From Fragum whitleyi (lineage: Eukaryota > Mollusca > Bivalvia > Cardiida > Cardiidae), in assembly GCA_948146395.1 (NCBI GenBank), contig OX411545.1:24011526-24075525 (forward strand): a stretch of DNA of 64,000 bases. Direction: 5' to 3'. This document shows positions 44,880 through 55,739 of this stretch, one piece after another. Below the pieces are notes generated by a model. The model saw only the letters and a program-made list of their open reading frames with translations. It searched no databases and had not been told where the DNA came from. Numbering within the stretch: position 1 is the stretch's first letter; the number at the start of each line of letters is the position of its first letter. A program made the position numbers and the translations under genes.

Positions 44880-45176
44880 CTGTGTGATAACAACCCATAT
44901 GATATTTTCTATGATATCACATAGTTATTTTTAGAACAATAATATCATGCAGTTATTTTTAGAAACTTGCATTTCAGTTAGAAAATCGACGAAAACAAGA
45001 CAAAAAGAGGTTATAAGATAAATATAATACATACTAAGTCTATTGTATGAAAAAATATCTAACTCGGTTGTGAGAATTGATAATTGTCTCGGCAGAGCCT
45101 CGACAATGATCAATTCTCCCAACCTCGTTAGATATGTTTTCTCATACAAAACACTAAATACGTATTATATATCTAT
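44880..45176. repeat. Family P dispersed repeat, copy 1
   Basis: ATATCATGCAGTTATTTTTA then a hairpin, GTCTCGGCAGAGCCTCGAC, flanked by TATCTAACTCGGTTG and CAACCTCGTTAGATA. The same order of words is at 48255-48530. Non-coding. Confidence 0.5.
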
Positions 45177-45177
45177 C

Positions 45178-45385
45178 TTTTGCGATCGCCAAGGCATACC
45201 CGTTTCAACTTGAAATGAACAATGGGTAGCTCAACACGAGTGTGTGACGAAAACCGGAAGTTAAAAGCGCACAAGCCCAGGCCTTGTGCAACCACGCACA
45301 ATCTTGCGTCTGTTCAGTCTCTGTAGTTAGCTCGATAAGTATGTGCCAATGAAGTTGGTATACAGTCCCTGTAAGTCATCCAAAA
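45178..45385 (+). repeat. Family O dispersed repeat, copy 1
   Basis: AATGGGTAGCTCAACACGAG, AACCGGAAGTTAAAAGCGCA, CAATCTTGCGTCTGTTCAGT and GAAGTTGGTATACAGTCCCT align in order with the minus strand of 55740-55990. Confidence 0.65.
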
Positions 45386-45469
45386 TAGTAACAGAAAAAT
45401 AAAAGTTTTTTCTAATAATATTTGATCGATTATTCGTTTAAACTAGTTCAATATGTTTTTTAACCGTTT

Positions 45470-45831
45470 CTGGGCGCCTTTGAGTGAGTCTTTTGAATAA
45501 ATAGAGGGTATTGAATGAGTGGTCATAGAATACCGAATTTATTAAACGAGTCATCTATAAACAGATAAAAACGAGGCTGTGCCGAGTTTTTATCTGAGTT
45601 AGATGACGAGTTGAATAAATTCGGTATTTTATGAGCAAAAATTTTATATTCTATTTATAATATGACCCGAATATTTGCGAATAATCGTCAAAATCCTTGA
45701 AATTCAACATTTCATTTTCCGCGAAACTTATAAAGCCGTTTTAAACTGACGTCACAATATACAGTGCTGTCGGCTATTCCGGCGTACTTAAGAAAATCAA
45801 GTACAAAATGCGTGTAAAGATATCGGTTTTA

Positions 45832-45869
<38 letters not shown>

Positions 45870-46450
45870 CACGAATATACTCATTGACCATTTTGGCTAT
45901 GTAAAAGGCATTTTATCTAGAACAAAATGTCACTAGAATTATACATTCCGGTGCTGAACAGAGGGGCCGTCGCGTATAACCAACGTAGTTTTCGTCGGGC
46001 TAAACCTGCGCAATCAAGAAAAGAAGCCTGAAATTATTGTTCGTAATTTGTTAAAATTAAAATGAAACACTGAGACAAAAACGGGAATCTTATGCTTTAA
46101 AACACACTCATGAACTTTTTGTTTAAAATGGTAGAATTGATCGAATTTTGAGTATGAAAAAAAAGGTTGTTCTGCTTTTATGTTTAGCGGCCTTTTTGTT
46201 AGTTTACATGACGTCAAATAGCTGCGCAGCTTTAGACGACGCGCAGGATTACCCGACATGAGTGTATACTTTATGACGTCATTTACGCGGTTACGATATA
46301 GCGTTGCTATTCGCTCTGAGCTCATTTGCATAGTCATTCCACTAGTGTAATAACACCCGTGTAATATCAAAAATATTCAACGGAATTATATCACTCCCGC
46401 AACGTAGGTCATATTATAAATGAATTTAGCGCTAATTGAGTGATTTAGAA
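45470..46450. mobile_element. Candidate ~1-kb non-coding element with large hairpin
   Basis: A palindrome with ~50-bp arms (45527-45631) holds AATACCGAATTTATT, CGAGTCATCTATAAACAGAT and their mirrors. TATAATATGACC occurs at 45656 and inverted near 46410. TGACGTCA-type words occur at 45749, 46209 and 46274. An A-run is at 45832-45862. Boundaries are approximate, and the frame at 46014-46370 has no domain. Confidence 0.4.
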
Positions 46451-46832
46451 TGGTTTTGATCGAGGTGATAATCACGATGTGTACTTGTAACTTCTCTTAC
46501 GGTACATAAATAAATAATCTAAAGATAAAAAGGCAATCTTGCTCAAACGACCATTTTTATTGAGCGACCGTTTTCAGATTCCCCATCTTTAAATCAAAGT
46601 ATTTTAGAAAGAAGATATTATTGGTCTAGAAATAAATGTAAATGAATCCTATGATGTTTAAAATCATTAGAATCGCTTGAATGATTGCCAATTTCATTAT
46701 GTGATTAATTATGTGTGTGTATACTGTATGTTTAAGTTTTGTGTACAGTTAGAACATGCCGTAAACAGAAGGGTTAAGATGGTTGACATATGCGCAGTCC
46801 AGACTCCCTTTCTTGAAGTACTGTTTGAATAC
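46451..46832. other. Non-coding interval with family C remnant
   Basis: CGACCATTTTTATTGAGCGA at 46550 and ATCATTAGAATCG at 46662 look like an eroded family C element. No gene. Confidence 0.4.
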
Positions 46833-47170
46833 ATGGGAAACTCGGGTTCGAACATCCGCAGCGGCACATATCCTTTGTGACATTAATCTCCCACCAACGG
46901 ATGTATAAGTGGGATAGCAGCTGGGAGCTAGGAAAGGATCATGCGAGACATCACTCGGCCATTTCCGTAAACTACAACATACCTCGTTGATCGTGAGATT
47001 GGCCGAGTGGTGTTCCGAATGCATCCGAGGTTGATCGTGAGATTGGCCGAGTGATGTTCCGAATGAGGAAAGGATGTAACAGTAAAACACGGGAATACAA
47101 AAAATCCATTGTTAGGTTGTCCAGCCGCCGCGATATGACCGAAAAATGATTAAAAGCGGCGTTTAACAAA
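46833..47170 (+). mobile_element. S1 SINE with internal tandem duplication
   Basis: B-box-like CTCGGGTTCGAACATCC, then CACATATCCTTTGTGACATT, GGGATAGCAGCTGGGAGCTA, AATCCATTGTTAGGTTGTCC, GCCGCCGCGATATGACCGAA and GCGGCGTTTAACAAA. About 110 extra bases sit in the middle, including a 47-bp unit in two copies (46983-47068) carrying TCGTGAGATTGGCCGAGTG. Confidence 0.75.
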
Positions 47171-47257
47171 ATTTAAACAAACAAAATTCATTCATTTTTT
47201 TTGTTTGAAAAATGACCAGACAATACTTAAAAACACTTTAAACGCTTATACACAGTT

Positions 47258-47366
47258 GTCAGGATGGCCGAGTGGTCTAAGGCGCCAGACTCAAGGATTA
47301 AAATCCTTCACGGTAGAGTGTTCTGGTCCACGTATGTGGGCGTGGGTTCGAATCCAACTTCTGACA
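47258..47366 (+). tRNA. tRNA-Leu (CAA), intron-containing, copy 5, T-stem mismatch
   Basis: Same 109-nt layout, with 25-nt intron GATTAAAATCC..GTAGAGTG, CAGTT 5' and a T4 run 3'. The T arm reads GTGGGTTCGAATCCAAC in place of GTGGGTTCGAATCCCAC, which breaks one T-stem pair. It may be weakly functional or a young pseudogene. Confidence 0.8.
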
Positions 47367-47469
47367 CACTATCTTTTGTCATATTGTGATATATTCAACA
47401 AGCGACCCCATCAGTGATCTGATTTTCTATTTCCTGGTATTTTATTCAAAGAAATAGAGCATTTCATGA

Positions 47470-47560
47470 CAGTTCTTTTTGAGCTTGGCTGTTTTCGGAG
47501 AAAACCCGTGGCATTACAATAGCCTTGGTGTCGTCGTCGTCGTTGTCGTCGTAATGCGAA
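47470..47560 (+). repeat. Dispersed repeat with GTC/GTT microsatellite
   Basis: TTTTGAGCTTGGCTGTTTTC and CAATAGCCTTGGTGTCGTCG match the start of the repeat at 52560 (TTTAAGCTCGGCTGTTTTTG, CACATTGGCGTCGTTGGCG). Confidence 0.5.
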
Positions 47561-47625
47561 AACTTTTTACATTCTGTTATACCTTATTTATTTCTAATTC
47601 AACACTAACAGACAGCCTGGGAGCC

Positions 47626-47855
47626 AGGGGCCCGTTTTACTAAACTTCATACGGAAAATTCAATCGTAAGTCGAAATCACAAATCGTACCTGGTGTTTTC
47701 ATTCTAAGTTAAATTCTGCCTTACAATTTCTCAGAAAACGATTCCAATGAGATGATGCTCGGCAGAATTGCATATTTAGTTACTACTGTAGAAGCAACTT
47801 TAGTTTTTGACCTACGCAAAAACTGATGGTAAGATGTGTAGTATAACAGGCCCCA
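47626..47855. mobile_element. Family J MITE, copy 3, complete
   Basis: AGGGGCCCGTTTTACTAAAC at the left and GTATAACAGGCCCC at the right; central AAACGATTCCAATGAGATGA. About 230 bp. Confidence 0.85.
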
Positions 47856-47867
47856 GGCCATAAGTCA

Positions 47868-47960
47868 CATCGTGAAATTGACACTCGTCCCTATCAAAAC
47901 CATTCAAAACCACTCGCTCAGCGATCCAATCATTCATTCCAAAACATCCACTCAAATTAC
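47868..47960 (+). repeat. Family Q dispersed repeat
   Basis: CACATCGTGAAATTGACACT, ATTCAAAACCACTCGCTCAG and TCATTCATTCCAAAACATCC, shared with 3605-3730 and 55510-55610. A shorter piece is at 48175-48225. Confidence 0.45.
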
Positions 47961-48254
47961 TTAGCAATGCTCCGAAATAGATCACAGTAGTCAACATTTC
48001 AATCAAATCGATCGAATAATGGCACGATATTTTGGCTCGTTTCATTTTTAATCATCTAATATGTCTGTGAAGAAACAAAATCAAAGAAGTACGTAGTTCT
48101 TTAAAGGGAGGTAAAACATATCACTAATTTCGACCAATTGGACGAAATTATCTATTATGGTTTACATTTGAACTGAAAATCATTCAAAACTCGCTCATCC
48201 CACTCATTAAATTTTATCATGCAATGAAGCCTGTTTTAATCTGATATCACCTGT

Positions 48255-48530
48255 CTGATAACATAACATGATATCATGCAGTCTATCTTGAGAAACAATT
48301 TGCTTACACTTTCACCTGAATTTCTTTGATTTTTGATGGTTTATTATAATCAAGCGCAAAAAGGGGTTGCGTGATAATAAGAATAACATATAAGTGTCTT
48401 TTAAAAAATAACAATGTTATCTTGTCTCGGCAGAGAGATATTATCATGACTCATCAAAGCCTCGTAAATTCCATAAATTCCCCCAACCTCGACCGTATAA
48501 CATTGATATTTTATTTTAAGACACGAAAAT
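48255..48530 (+). repeat. Family P dispersed repeat, copy 2
   Basis: AACATGATATCATGCAGTCT, TCTTGTCTCGGCAGAGAG and CCCCCAACCTCGACCGTATA follow the order of 44880-45176. Confidence 0.5.
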
Positions 48531-49932
48531 GTTATCCTCTATTTATTACAAAGTCATCCAAATTATCAATTTCACGCTGCTACCAGCTGTACTGGCTATT
48601 TGACTTAGGAAATGTTCTCTCATTTACATATTCACAGCAAATTACCTCTCTTAAGACAGTAACATTACTCTCTCCTCCAAGTACTCTCTTCTCAAGTCTT
48701 GACCTGTGAGATCCATGGACAAGTCAAATCCGTTCTGACAGTCGTCATCGTCTCACCGCTGCTATCAATTGTAACAAACCGGTCGCACAGACAGACGCGA
48801 TCCATTCAACAAAAATAATCCCCAGCCCTAGATGGGTCGACTTGATGGACTACCATTGGCCATTTAATTTTGGTCATACCTCTCTAACTTACATATCAAC
48901 AGCAAATTGCTTCTCTTTAAACAGTTGAATCGGTACATGGTTTTTTTTGTTGTTTTTTTTGTGTGTGTGTGTGGAGGGGGTGGGGGTAGGGGGGCTTATT
49001 TTGATTTTTAGACTGTACTGCCAGTAACAAAGTAACAATGTCCGTGAAAAAGACAAGCAAATGACTGAGAAAAACATTAAATATAGAGTAGGTACATTCC
49101 ATAGGCATTTCGATTCAGGATTTTATAAGAACTTACAGTCGCCATTTTCTAAAATTTTGATACTCGATTCTCACGAGTAAACACGTCCTGTGACGGAAGC
49201 CAGTGATGGCTGTTAAAACACACGTTCTCTGAAACAAGGTGGCTGAACTACCTTGTGTATTATTTATTAAAGACTAGTGATATTGGTAAGTTGTTATTAA
49301 ATCATGCATCCAAGTGCCTATGGCACATACAACGTTCAACCGTGTTACAATGATTCGTTTGACAGACATTTTCTGAGAACTTAATAACATCGAAGTTCCT
49401 TCCATTCTTTAGAAGGAATACAAATAATCTTGCCAAAGGCATTAACGGTTGCTGAATTTCCATAAAGATCCTCTATGTTTTCGTGAGAAATAGTTATCTT
49501 GATACCGTTTCTGTTGCTTTTTTCTATGGGTATAAAATGCACAATGGGTCATTAACAGTTTTATTTGATTCAAATTGGCACGAGGCATCGCATTGTTTCA
49601 AGACTATAAACTTGTTAATGAATCACCACTCTGGTTTATTCAATTGACTAGCCTAACGTCATCTATAAAAGTACGCTGGGACAGATTTTATAAAATAAAA
49701 CGTATTAAGTTTTTATTAATGAAAATAAAATAGATAAAATACGAAAGAACACACGCATAAAATTTTATTATCAATAATAATTAGCAATTCAAGTATACGC
49801 AATAAAATACCTTCAACTATCAAAAAAGCATTCACAATATTTAAGATTACCCATTTCTTTCGTTAGATTTTTTAGACAAATTGGTTATGATTTCAACCAG
49901 ATGTTCCTCAATAGTTATTTAGAAAGCAAATC
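48531..49932. other. Non-coding interval with GT/G tract
   Basis: No gene recognised. GT repeat and G-runs at 48959-48992. Confidence 0.5.
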
Positions 49933-50027
49933 CTGTGGGTTAGATAAGATTACACTTCTGTGCAGACTTACATTAGTCCATACTGTTGTTTACAGCAGGA
50001 ATATGCCGTGAACAGCACGACAAGAGT
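49933..50027 (+). mobile_element. Family F half copy
   Basis: TTCTGTGCAGACTTACATTA, GTCCATACTGTTGTTTACAG and ATGCCGTGAACAGCACGACA match the right half of F. It directly abuts family D. Confidence 0.5.
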
Positions 50028-50189
50028 TAAGTAGTGAACCCATAATAGTTCCGCAACTTTTCTGAAGTAATGAACTTTAACAGTGTTAACCGAGGTTTCC
50101 TAATGTTTTTCATTAGGAAAACTCGATCAACATCGTGAAAGTTCACGAGTTTCAAAATGTTGCGGAACTATTATGGTTCCACTACGTTA
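50028..50189. mobile_element. Family D foldback MITE, copy 7
   Basis: AGTAGTGAACCCATAATAGT at the left, centre GAGGTTTCCTAATGTTTTTC, right end ATTATGGTTCCACTACGTT. Confidence 0.8.
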
Positions 50190-50654
50190 GGGAATCTTTC
50201 GATCCTGGAGACATCGCTGCCGATTATGAGCGCTGAATTTTGGTTGTCGAAACTGAATAGGCAAAGAGCAGACAAACACTTTAGTGACGAAGGGACCTTA
50301 TCACCTAATAGATATTCATAGCAAAATATTCTTTAAGTTATATGTGAACTAAAGTGTGCAAAGCTTATCCATACGCGTGGCAGCCAGGTTTTAAAACTGG
50401 AGAAAATTTAAAGAGAAAAGTAAAACAAACGAACTTTTGTTTCTTCGGAGACACAATGTCCCATTAAAATTTGATATTAAAGATTAATAAAAAGAATTAA
50501 TTTTAATACAAAGAATTTCGAAGTTTTTCGGTCTAAAATTAAAATCGCATGATATTGAACCAAATCTTCATATTTATAAGAGTTGCTAGCGACATATTTT
50601 GTGTTATTGCCAAAATATGTCATTTAAAACTGTGACATCGATTTACATATATAA
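50190..50654. other. Non-coding interval
   Basis: No gene or recognised repeat. Confidence 0.45.
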
Positions 50655-50780
50655 TAAAAACGAACTGAATCGTCTTCTATAGACGATTCAAATGAGACAT
50701 TGCAAGTCAGAATCTAACAATGAATTAAACACCAGGTACGATTTGTGATTTTGCGATTATATTTTTCGTGATAAAAACGG
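50655..50780. mobile_element. Family J half copy
   Basis: ATCGTCTTCTATAGACGATT and CACCAGGTACGATTTGTGAT to AAAACGGGCCCC match one half of J in reverse orientation. Confidence 0.65.
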
Positions 50781-51660
50781 GCCCCGGGTCTGGTCGTAGC
50801 TGACTATTTATAATTTGCACTTGAACAGTATTGGTCGTATAGCAATCGTATGAAACCGTATTGGTGGCTTGGCGATCGTATAAAACCGTGTGTACACTAG
50901 TACACTGATTGTGTGACATTCGAGTGTTAAACCGGATGTTGGGTGTAGAACTTGGGAATAGTTTCACTCGATTCCATACGATTTTTTATACGATATTGTC
51001 AGTGTTGACCTCACTCGTGGAATTGACCTCCTGAAGGTTGTATATACGGTCTCTCGCGGTCTTGTAAGTTCGCTTATACGATCATAGTCGGACATGGCAC
51101 CCGTGCCAATTTTTTAAAGTTTTTACAAACATATATGGCTTTCACGGATACAATCAAAGGGTCTGAGAGTAGCTCGGATAAGGCCACGGATGGTTTGGTT
51201 GTTTGTATGGCTTATGCGGATGGCCAACCGTATAAACCATGTGTTCTGTGTGAGACAGGCTTTAGTATCTGGATCAACTCAAACTGATACACAAACACAC
51301 TCGACTATTCTAGATCGCTATTCAAGGGGAGACCTGGAAGCGGTTGAGCAGAGATCGAGTTGATCGGGAAGCGACCGTGTAGAACTCAAATATGTGTTGG
51401 GATGATCGAGCGTAAATCGGAAGGATAGTGGTCGGGTAAATATCGGGTAATAATAATGTATAGAGATGCTGGGAAAGTGATCGAATACTAGTAGTGATCG
51501 AGTTAAGGTCGGGATTAATGAGAGGAAATAGGAAATGAGGTCGGGTTGGATCGTGAAAGCGGTCGTGTTCTATCGAGTAAAAAGATCGAGAAGAAGTCGC
51601 GAGTATGCCTTTTGGTCGAGCTTGGTGGAGGTTGATCGCGAAAAATAGGCGATCGACAGA
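50781..51660. repeat. Cryptically simple region rich in CGTAT and GATCGAG words
   Basis: In 50781-51290 short words such as CGTAT, ACGAT and CCGTAT recur in both orientations. In 51330-51660 GATCGA(G/A) and GGTCGGG recur at irregular 10-30-bp spacing on one strand. There is no strict period. The minus-strand frames here are low-complexity Arg/Ser-rich and are not credible proteins. Confidence 0.5.
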
Positions 51661-52322
51661 GGGGACCATAGCTTAAGAGGCATAATTGTATTGTCGATAT
51701 GCCGGCCATAGACAAACGATCTGAAGAAACCAAATTTACAAACGCCATGGTCTCCTTACGCCTACCTAGCGTAAGTCGTGTACTCGTTGCAACGGGGCAA
51801 CAAGGCGGAATTAAACGGTAAAACGATTTTAGCTTTTTCCCGAGTGTTTGATCATAGATGCTGTCAGAATGGGTGATCCGAAATTGACTTCAATCGACAC
51901 CATTTTTCCTCGCTATGATTACTGGCGGTGGAGAGGATATTAACTGTTCCTCCATGCTACAGATAGATTTGGTGTTCTCGATTTCGAATTCAAATATTTT
52001 TTAAAAAAAAAACTTATACAAAAACTCTGTCGTGTGTACTCATTGGAATCGTCTTATGTAGACGATTTAAATGAATACCCACATGCTTAAGATTGCTTGA
52101 GATTTGGATTGGCATTACCCCCTCTTAGTTGTACTTCTGCAACTAGTGGTTTTAATGACACACCGTCCTTTAAAGTGCAAGTTTTAAGTGGGTACGGGTA
52201 CTGCTAGATTTTGAGACGGAGTCAAGAGAAAAGATGACCTCTAAAACGGTTACAGAGTAACAACCTTGCTGTGGAAGTGGGCTTTTGCAGTAAAACACAA
52301 TTCGTCCTGGGATAAGTCACCA
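51661..52322. other. Non-coding interval
   Basis: A J/C-like core, ATCGTCTTATGTAGACGATT, at 52049-52068. No gene. Confidence 0.4.
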
Positions 52323-52397
52323 GTCGGGGACAAGTCCCCGGTAGTATAAAAGATTGGTTGTCGGGGACAAGTTCCCGGTTGTATAAAAATATTGGTT
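52323..52397 (+). repeat. Tandem duplication, period 37 bp, with palindromic core
   Basis: GTCGGGGACAAGTCCCCGGT then AGTATAAAAGATTGGTT is repeated with three or four changes. GGGGACAAGTCCCC is itself a small palindrome. A third partial word, GGGATAAGTCACC, precedes. Confidence 0.8.
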
Positions 52398-52554
52398 GAA
52401 TAAAGAACGAAAGTTTCTTTTTCTAACAAGTCAGGTTTGTAGTTTCAATTGCTCGACAAACCTGATTGCTGAAATTAATATCGGATTAATATTTAACCAA
52501 TTGTTATCTTTTTTTTAATACTGGAGGGCTTATGATTAACCGTTACTACTTATT

Positions 52555-53247
52555 GTGACGTAAACTTATCACAATCGTTTTAAGCTCGGCTGTTTTTGAA
52601 GAAATAGTTATGATCACATTGGCGTCGTTGGCGTTGGCGTTGGCGCTGGCGTTGGCATGACAAACAGCAAGTTCAAGGTCATCAGTTAAGGTTAAGGTCT
52701 TTTTTAATGGTCAAATATGTTTTTTTTTATTAGATAAAACTTTAAACTTTGGCCAAAACCTTTGAATGGTCAGTGATAGGGCATTCATTTTTCACGTGAT
52801 GATTGTCTTGGACAAGAACTTTCTGTTGGTACCAAGTTCAATGGTCATCAGTAAAAGTCAAGGTCGTTTTTCAAGGTCATATTTATGAAAAATGAAAACT
52901 TAAATATTGGCTATAACTTTCATATTTTAAACAAGGTTTTTAATGAAACAATTATAACTCAAGGTATTATGCTCACCTTGGTGTCGTTCGCGTTAGTTTT
53001 GGCATTAGTGTTGGCGTAGGCATGACAAACTTCAGCCTTAGTCATATCTCTGTTGTTATTGAAGATATCTTCATGAAACTTGGCATGTATGTTCACCATC
53101 ACACGAGCTATCTAGACTTGTAAGGGGATTACTGTGGGAGCATTTTTGTTAGAATTATGCCCCTTTTTTGACATATTATTTTTTTTTGTTTTGTTTTACC
53201 AGCACCTTTAGCCGAGCGTTGCACCCGTAGGCGGTGCACTTGTTTCA
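52555..53247 (+). repeat. Bivalve-type dispersed repeat with GGCGTT minisatellite
   Basis: TTTAAGCTCGGCTGTTTTTG, then (TTGGCG)n at 52619-52656, GTTCAAGGTCATCAGTTAAG, GTTCAATGGTCATCAGTAAA, then a second start-like CTCACCTTGGTGTCGTTCGC and a terminal GCCGAGCGTTGCACCCGTAG. These words are familiar to me from bivalve genome repeats. Internal segments recur, so this may be two overlapping copies. Confidence 0.55.
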
Positions 53248-54016
53248 TCTAATATTAGAAGACAAATCTATAAATAGCCGCTTGGAAAGTGACTGGATAT
53301 ATGGATTTGAACCGATTTGTATCGATTCGTAACGATTTGTAACGATCTGCGTTCAAAATTTTTGGAATTTCTACAAAATATGTATAGTTTTCAAAGCTAA
53401 GCTTATCTTAAAGGAAAAAAAAAAAAAAAAGAAAACGTGTAAGCCAACTAAAAACGCATTTGAAGTATCGAAACTATGGGTTTGTAAGCCTGATCCAAAA
53501 TTTCTAACTTTCTGATATTGCGATGCTTCGTTTTAACGGATTATGTCGCCCATCTTGCTTTATCCTGCCCAGAATCTAGGGAACTAAGAGACATTTTTCT
53601 TTTTTCTGTCCGCTACTTTCAAGGTGATGTAGTCTAACGTGAATTAATCAACATTTGCGGCAATGATAACGAACTCTTCCTTACCACAATATTAGGCAAT
53701 TTACCTATGTAATTACCGAGTAACAACGGTACAGATCACGGGATATTATAGTTTAAGATGTCCGGACCGTCGATATGCTAATAAGCTTTTCCAAATATGG
53801 AATAATGTACATTTCTTCTGTCAAATGTTTAGTATAAAACCACGTGTTTTTACTATTTGTTTACATGTTCTTACAACTATAAATTGCACGCGATAAGGTT
53901 AACATTTTGACGGTTGTATTGATATTTTCTATAGGTAGTGCAGGTTACTTATCGAATATGTTAACTTCCTGTACAGAACCTGATATAATATAATTAAAAT
54001 ACCATGACGTATGTAA
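53248..54016. other. Non-coding interval
   Basis: A-run at 53415-53430. No gene recognised. Confidence 0.5.
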
Positions 54017-54103
54017 ATGACTGCGATGGCTCAGTGGATACGCATGCTAGACTATCGACTGATTGTTACCAAAACGCTCCCGGTTCGTATCCTGTCATCG
54101 GCA
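54017..54103 (+). repeat. tRNA-like sequence
   Basis: GCGATGGCTCAGTGGATACG resembles an A box and TCCCGGTTCGTATCCTG a B box, but the T stem does not close and the anticodon arm is unclear. T-run follows. Probable tRNA-derived remnant. Confidence 0.4.
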
Positions 54104-54567
54104 CATTTTTTTTTATTGTTGGTTTTATTCGAGAAAATTAAACTTTTTACATCATCAAATACACGCAGATAAATTTCTTTTCTATGTGTTTCTTTATATT
54201 TTAGATATGTATTAAACATACAGGATTATACCGTTCGGAGAAACCTTTATCGATTCTATGCGATAAAATATCGAATCATGAAACAATCGCCTTTGGTCTA
54301 CAATTGTTTTGGCTATTGCATTCGGTTTATCAGCGTGAAATCTTTTTAATTTGTAATCTTCGAATAGTCAAATTGCAGTTTCAAGCTCTATCTAAAGTGG
54401 CCTTTATATCCATCTCCACGGTGAAGTAAATATAGTATATATCTATTCAATCCAAAGAATACAAAAAGCCTTTGAAGAATTTTCAAAATTAGCACAACAT
54501 TTAACAATTTTTTTTTATAAAAAAATTATGCCATTAAATGTATAAATTGAAAAAGTTAATTTTTATG

Positions 54568-54647
54568 TCGCAATGCAGAATCGAACTCGGTCCGCTTGGT
54601 CAAAATTCTGTCGTCCTTATCCACTCGACTACGCCACTCCGATAAAC
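54568..54647 (-). repeat. tRNA-like sequence
   Basis: On the minus strand AGTGGCGTAGTCGAGTGGAT (A box) and CCGAGTTCGATTCTGC (B box) are present at tRNA-like spacing, but the acceptor stem does not pair. Not called as a functional tRNA. Confidence 0.4.
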
Positions 54648-55215
54648 TACTGCATGTTTTTTCAGTATAATAAACACAGCCAATCGACATGAACACTGTT
54701 TTCAATAACATGGATTGATCCAGTGTTTATATACAATATCGCGCTTATCGCGTGAGCATAATAAACAGACTTCACTGCCCTTCGTGTTTAAGAGCAGAAA
54801 ATGCGAAAATATTATCATTAAGTACATAGACGAAAACATTATTTAAAAATCATTTTGTTTCCAAAAAATATTTTTTTGAAATGGTATTAAGCTGAAATTA
54901 ACATTGTACCACATAGAAATTCTTCATTCAATGGCAATTTTATGTAATTGATGAAAAGGTTGGTCCATATAGAAGTCAAACGGACGATACATGCCTGCTT
55001 GAGATATTTGAAATTAATACTTCATGATTTTGACATGTAAACAATGTAACAATATGTAATGTGCACCTACTGAGTGAAACAAGAAATAACTGTATTGATG
55101 AACTAAAAAGAATAATTTCTTGTATAAATTAATCGTTTCAATATTGAGAAATTGATTTCCACTTATCTTACTTCTCTTTCCAGAAATTAAAGGCAAATGC
55201 TCAAATTCAGTCTCA

Positions 55216-55297
55216 TAAAAACGAATATTCGTATTCGAAAATCGTATTCGAATATAAGCGGGAAAAACGAATATTCGAATATTCGTTCCCATCCCTA
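55216..55297. repeat. CGAATATTCG-rich end of a DNA element
   Basis: CGAATATTCG occurs three times in overlapping or near-overlapping form, and the block ends ATTCGTTCCCATCCCTAA. In reverse that is TTAGGGATGGGAACGAAT, a start resembling hAT-like element ends. The other end is not found. Confidence 0.4.
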
Positions 55298-55509
55298 AAT
55301 TTGATATGTGCTTTTTCCATTTCTTCGTTTAGATATATTTTCTTTGTCTTTTTACTTACTAAACCTTGTTCCCTATTACTAATCAAACAGCATTATGTAC
55401 TTTTGTTCCTTTATTATGTAAAACGATTTATTTGTTTTTATCTCCAGCTTGTTTGTGGAATTTAAGAAAATAAATAAATACAGTTAATAATACTGTGAAA
55501 ATGATATTC

Positions 55510-55610
55510 ATCTCATCAAAACCATTCTAAATTGCTTACTCATCGCTCCCTTCTTTCATTCATTTATTCCTCAAAACACCCACTCAAACAATTCGAAAAA
55601 AAAAAACCCT
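55510..55610 (+). repeat. Family Q dispersed repeat
   Basis: CTCATCAAAACCATTCTAAA, CTCATCGCTCCCTTCTTTCA and CCTCAAAACACCCACTCAAA match the other Q copies. Confidence 0.45.
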
Positions 55611-55739
55611 CAAAATTACTAAAATGATAAGAGCAACGACTTCTTAGAATTGAATACGACTAGAAAAATCGCAATTTAACTGACACATTTGAAAGTGTAA
55701 AGGTCAATTTGTTCTTGATGAAATAGGAAGCTATTTATA

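Noticed and set aside
51322..51748. Two overlapping minus-strand frames rich in Ser, Arg and Pro
   Set aside because: They lie in the cryptically simple GATCGAG region; low complexity, with no domain.
54017..54103. Functional tRNA gene
   Set aside because: The T stem does not pair and the acceptor stem conflicts with the A-box position.
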